From Actinopolyspora biskrensis (GTDB lineage: Bacteria; Actinomycetota; Actinomycetes; Mycobacteriales; Pseudonocardiaceae): 64,000 bases of DNA. The stretch spans positions 1,178,001 through 1,242,000 of the forward strand of contig NZ_JACBYW010000001.1 in NCBI RefSeq assembly GCF_013408175.1, in the 5' to 3' direction. Of this stretch, positions 60,913-64,000 are shown piece by piece. The first letter of the stretch is position 1, and each line of letters starts with the position of its first letter. The notes below the pieces were generated by a model. The model was not told the origin of the DNA. It saw only the letters and a list, made by a program, of their open reading frames with translations, and searched no databases. The translations under genes and the position numbers were made by a program.

Positions 60913-61329
60913 ATGCAACACGACACTTTCATCGGCCAGGTGCAGGACCGTGCCAAGCTGCCGAGCCGGGGGGCGGCCGAGGCGGTCACACGGGCGACGC
61001 TGGAAACGCTCGGCGAGCGGATCCCGGAACAGCTCGCCGACCACGTGGCCGCCCAGCTTCCGCGGGAGATCGGCGAGCACCTGCGGCGCACCGAGGTGTT
61101 CAGCGGCGCGGGAAGCGGCGAGCGCTTCGACCTGAAGGAGTTCCTCGATCGGGTGGGTGCCCGTGGCGGGCTGGACGAGCCCCAGGCCGTGTACTCCAGC
61201 CGGGTGGTCATGGAGGTGCTGCGCGAGGCCACCCAGGGCGGTCAGATGGACAAGGTGCGGGACGCGTTGCCGGAGCGGCTCCGGGAGCTCCTCGACTCCG
61301 GAAGCACCGGCGAGATGCACACGACCTGA
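60913..61329 (+). CDS. DUF2267 family protein
   Basis: The 138-residue all-helical protein has the DUF2267 arrangement of two similar helical halves: AEAVTRATLETLGERIPEQLADHVAAQLPREIGEHL (about 23-58) and AVYSSRVVMEVLREAT...LPERLRELL (about 92-128). The family is often linked to stress responses and found near hemerythrin or metabolic genes, but its role is unknown. GGGGAGG lies 4 bases before the ATG at 60913. Confidence 0.85.
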   Translation: MQHDTFIGQVQDRAKLPSRGAAEAVTRATLETLGERIPEQLADHVAAQLPREIGEHLRRTEVFSGAGSGERFDLKEFLDRVGARGGLDEPQAVYSSRVVMEVLREATQGGQMDKVRDALPERLRELLDSGSTGEMHTT

Positions 61330-61370
61330 CCTCGTCCCCGTGGACACGGGACCGCGTCCGCGGTCAGGTC
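61323..61370 (+). terminator. Nested hairpin at the end of the DUF2267 gene
   Basis: Outer 9-bp arms (61323-61331 and 61362-61370) enclose a smaller CCCGTG/CACGGG hairpin. The left arm spans the stop codon of the DUF2267 gene. Confidence 0.5.
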
Positions 61371-61424
61371 GGGTGAGTTCGGTGCAGAACACGCAAGTGC
61401 CCGTACGAGACGGGGGTCTCCTGG

Positions 61425-63860
61425 ATGCGGACCGTTCCCGCGGCGTCGCTCGCGGACGGCGAGTACGAGCGAGTGGACGCCTTCTGGCGAGCCGCGAACT
61501 ACCTGGCCGTCGGCCAGCTCTACCTGACGGCGAATCCGCTGCTGCGCGAGCCGTTGCGCGCCGAGCACATCAAACCGAGGTTGCTCGGCCACTGGGGCAC
61601 GGTGCCCGGGCTCACGCTCGTCTACGCCCACCTCAACAGGTTGATCCGCCACGGTGATCTCGACGTGCTGTACGTGACCGGGCCGGGGCACGGCGGCCCG
61701 GCCGTGCAGGCCGCCACCTGGCTGGAAGGCTCCTACAGCGAGATGTACCCGGCCGTGGGCAGGGACGAGGACGGGATGGCCGAGCTGTTCCGGAACTTCT
61801 CCTTCCCGCGGGGGATGCCCAGTCACAGCGGTCCCGAAGTCCCCGGTTCGATCAACGAGGGCGGGGAACTGGGCTATTCCCTGGCGCACGCCTACGGCGC
61901 GGTGTTCGACGCCCCGGAACGCATCGCGGTCTGCGTGGTCGGGGACGGCGAGGCGGAGACGGGGCCGTTGGCCACGGCCTGGCACGGCAACAAGTTCCTC
62001 GATCCCGTCCACGACGGCGCGGTGCTTCCGGTGCTGCACCTGAACGGGTACAAGATCGCCAACCCGACCCTGCTGGACCGCATCGGCGACGAGGAGCTCT
62101 CCGCGCTGCTGAGCGGGTACGGGCACGTTCCCTACCTGGTCGAGGGCGATGACCCGGAGCGGGTGCACCGGGAGCTCGCCGGGGCCCTGGACCGCGCGGT
62201 CGACGACATTCGGGAGATCCGCCGGTCCGCACGGGAGCACGGCACGAGAACCAGGCCGCGGTGGCCGATGGTCGTGCTGCGCACACCGAAGGGGTGGACG
62301 GGCCCTGGCGAGCTCGGTGGTGAGCCCGTGGAGGGAACCTGGCGGGCCCACCAGATCCCGCTGGAGTCCCCCGCGGAGGATCCGGAGCGGCTCGGGCTGC
62401 TGGAGCGGTGGATGCGCGAGTACGCCCCGGAGGAGCTGTTCGACGAACGGGGCCGGCCCCGTTCGGTGGTCACCGACGCGATTCCGGAGGGGCGCAGGAG
62501 AATGGGGGCCAATCCGGCTGCCAACGGGGGCGTGGCGGTCGCGCTGAGGCTTCCGGACGTCCGCGGGTACGCGGTGGACGTCCCCCGACGTGGTGGCGGG
62601 GTCGGATCGCCCATGGCCGCGCTCGGGGAGTACCTGCGTGACGTGTTCTCCGCGAACGCGCGGCGGCGCGGCTTCCGGATCTTCTGCCCCGACGAACTGG
62701 ACTCGAACAAACTGGGCGCCGTCCACGCCGCGACCTCGCGGGCCTGGCAGGCGGACACGGAGTCGGTGGACGTCGGGTTGGCTCCCGGCGGCAGGGTCAT
62801 GGAGGTGCTCAGCGAGCACACCCTCCAGGGCTGGCTGGAGGGCTACCTGCTGACGGGCAGGCACGGGTTGCTGGTCAGCTACGAGGCGTTCGTGCACATC
62901 GTCGACTCGATGTTCAACCAGTTCGCCAAATGGTTGAAGGTCAGCGGCGAACTGTCGTGGCGCGGGCCGGTCCCCTCGTTGACCTATCTGCTGAGCTCGC
63001 ACGTCTGGCAGCAGGACCACAACGGTTTCTCGCACCAGGACCCCGGCTTCCTCGACCACGTCACGCACAAGAAGCCGGAGTTGGTCCGGGTGTATCTGCC
63101 TCCGGACGCGAACACGCTGCTCTGCGTCGTCGACACCTGCCTGCGCGGCGAGAACGGAATCAACGTGGTCGTTTCCGGTAAGCAGCCCCAGCCGAACTGG
63201 TTGGCGATGGACGAGGCTCGGCGTCACGTAGTGCGGGGGATCGGAACGTGGGAGTGGGCGGGAACCGCCGAGGGGGAACCGGACGTGGTGCTCGCCTGCG
63301 CCGGCGACGTGCCCACCAGGGAGACCCTCGCCGCGGTGGACCTGCTGCGGCACCGGCTCCCGCGGCTGGGGGTGCGGGTGGTCAACGTGATCGACCTGCT
63401 GCGTCTGCAGGGCGGGCACGAGAACCCGCACGGCATCCCGGACACCGAGTTCGAATCGCTGTTCACGGCCGACAAGCCGGTGGTGTTCGTCTACCACGGT
63501 TATCCGTGGTTGATCCACCGGCTCACGCACGGGAGGCCGAACCGGAACCTGCACGTGCGCGGCTACCGCGAGGAAGGGGCCACCACCACGCCCTTCGACA
63601 TGGCTGTGCGCAACGGGATAGACCGCTACGCGCTGGTCGTCGACGTGATCGACCACGTCGCCGGGCTGGGGGCGGGAGCCGCGGACGTGCGGCAGGCGAT
63701 GATCGACAAACGCACCGAGCACGATCTCCACACCCGCGAGCACGGCCGGGACCTTCCCGAGGTCGCGGAGTGGACCTGGCAGGGCCCCGGTTCCGAGGAA
63801 CGCTCCGGCGAGGGAGCGGGGAGCGCGGAAGCGGGCGACGAGCACGGGATCGGAGGATGA
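61425..63860 (+). CDS. xfp: Phosphoketolase (xylulose-5-phosphate/fructose-6-phosphate)
   Basis: The 811-residue protein has family length and motifs. The N-terminal RAANYLAVGQLYL and HWGTVPGLTLVYAHLNRLI are followed by TGPGHGGPA (His loop), the thiamine-diphosphate motif VVGDGEAETGPLATAWHGNKFL, GRVMEVLSEHTLQGWLEGYLLTGRHGLLVSYEAF in the middle domain, and QQDHNGFSHQDPGF in the active site. It cleaves xylulose 5-phosphate or fructose 6-phosphate with phosphate to acetyl phosphate plus glyceraldehyde 3-phosphate or erythrose 4-phosphate. The acetate kinase gene starts one base after its stop codon, so acetyl phosphate can yield ATP. The C-terminal tail is Gly/Ser/Glu-rich. Confidence 0.94.
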   Translation: MRTVPAASLADGEYERVDAFWRAANYLAVGQLYLTANPLLREPLRAEHIKPRLLGHWGTVPGLTLVYAHLNRLIRHGDLDVLYVTGPGHGGPAVQAATWLEGSYSEMYPAVGRDEDGMAELFRNFSFPRGMPSHSGPEVPGSINEGGELGYSLAHAYGAVFDAPERIAVCVVGDGEAETGPLATAWHGNKFLDPVHDGAVLPVLHLNGYKIANPTLLDRIGDEELSALLSGYGHVPYLVEGDDPERVHRELAGALDRAVDDIREIRRSAREHGTRTRPRWPMVVLRTPKGWTGPGELGGEPVEGTWRAHQIPLESPAEDPERLGLLERWMREYAPEELFDERGRPRSVVTDAIPEGRRRMGANPAANGGVAVALRLPDVRGYAVDVPRRGGGVGSPMAALGEYLRDVFSANARRRGFRIFCPDELDSNKLGAVHAATSRAWQADTESVDVGLAPGGRVMEVLSEHTLQGWLEGYLLTGRHGLLVSYEAFVHIVDSMFNQFAKWLKVSGELSWRGPVPSLTYLLSSHVWQQDHNGFSHQDPGFLDHVTHKKPELVRVYLPPDANTLLCVVDTCLRGENGINVVVSGKQPQPNWLAMDEARRHVVRGIGTWEWAGTAEGEPDVVLACAGDVPTRETLAAVDLLRHRLPRLGVRVVNVIDLLRLQGGHENPHGIPDTEFESLFTADKPVVFVYHGYPWLIHRLTHGRPNRNLHVRGYREEGATTTPFDMAVRNGIDRYALVVDVIDHVAGLGAGAADVRQAMIDKRTEHDLHTREHGRDLPEVAEWTWQGPGSEERSGEGAGSAEAGDEHGIGG

Positions 63861-63861
63861 C

Positions 63862-64000
63862 GTGAATACCGGTGTTCTGACGGTGAACCCGGGGTCGAAC
63901 AGCCTGCGGCTCGATGCGGTCGAGGTCACGGCGGACTTCTCGCCCCGGTTGCTGGACTCCCGCCACACGGGTGAGCCACCCACCTCGGGGGAGTCGTTGC
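63862..64000 (+). CDS. ackA: Acetate/propionate kinase, N-terminal fragment at the window edge
   Basis: The GTG start at 63862 follows CGGAGGATGAC and one base after the phosphoketolase stop. The first 46 residues contain VLTVNPGSNSLRL, the acetate-kinase N-terminal phosphate motif (consensus NxGSSS; here NPGSNS). The rest lies beyond the window. Acetate kinase converts acetyl phosphate and ADP to acetate and ATP, which completes the phosphoketolase shunt. The Asn in the motif is a minor deviation from the usual Ser. Confidence 0.8.
   Translation, partial: MNTGVLTVNPGSNSLRLDAVEVTADFSPRLLDSRHTGEPPTSGESL

Noticed and set aside
61242-63983. 913-codon open frame on the minus strand
   Set aside because: Antisense to phosphoketolase, whose catalytic motifs are all intact on the plus strand.

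Overview
The window reads as chromosomal DNA of a high-GC Gram-positive actinomycete. GC is high throughout, third codon positions are almost all G or C, GTG and TTG starts are common, and several families are typical of mycelial actinobacteria (DUF5313, DUF2690, DUF4383, NB-ARC/TPR STAND proteins, LacI-controlled sugar loci). A Pseudonocardiales genus such as Actinopolyspora or Saccharopolyspora would fit, but this is inference; no rRNA, tRNA or species marker is present. I saw no insertion sequence, prophage, integron or CRISPR array.

Positions 1-30 kb are dominated by plant-polysaccharide and sugar use. After a partial FUSC membrane protein, a formamidase, a secreted beta-helix protein and a DUF5313 protein come rhamnulokinase and a fused rhamnulose-1-phosphate aldolase/dehydrogenase, divergent from a LacI regulator that is followed by a Tat-exported exo-rhamnogalacturonan-lyase-like enzyme (PL26 type). 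The same 12-base element stands before the rhamnose operon and before the lyase, so backbone cleavage and rhamnose catabolism look like one regulon. Next is a second sugar locus: glycerate kinase, a TIM-barrel isomerase/epimerase and a DUF993 protein divergent from a CcpA-like LacI regulator, then a nine-gene block (ABC ATPase, Gfo/Idh oxidoreductase, YesL-like protein, two permeases, lipoprotein binding protein, cupin, PmoA-like protein, second Gfo/Idh oxidoreductase). Its substrate and chemistry are not evident and it is the best candidate here for an undescribed pathway.

Positions 28-47 kb are mixed: a decayed Orn/Lys/Arg decarboxylase pseudogene, a DUF2690 secreted protein, a FadR-type regulator with the L-lactate operon lutABC, an NB-ARC/TPR STAND ATPase with a possible amyloid-signalling motif, a secreted SGNH esterase, a frameshifted MaoC hydratase, a cytochrome P450, an alpha/beta hydrolase, a frameshifted secreted protein, a secreted GH16 glucanase, a lactate 2-monooxygenase and a Tat-exported beta-helix (pectate-lyase-like) protein. 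Rhamnose breakdown yields lactaldehyde and then lactate, so the lactate genes may serve the rhamnose pathway.

Positions 47-64 kb hold an MBL-fold hydrolase, a small S4 RNA-binding protein, a leaderless subtilisin-like protease with a separate I9-inhibitor-like protein, a secreted HAD acid phosphatase, a divergent nucleoside locus (MFS transporter; nucleoside hydrolase and ribokinase) with paired GntR-like operators, an M50 site-2 protease with CBS domains, several small membrane proteins, a hemerythrin protein, DUF2267, and phosphoketolase followed by the start of acetate kinase.
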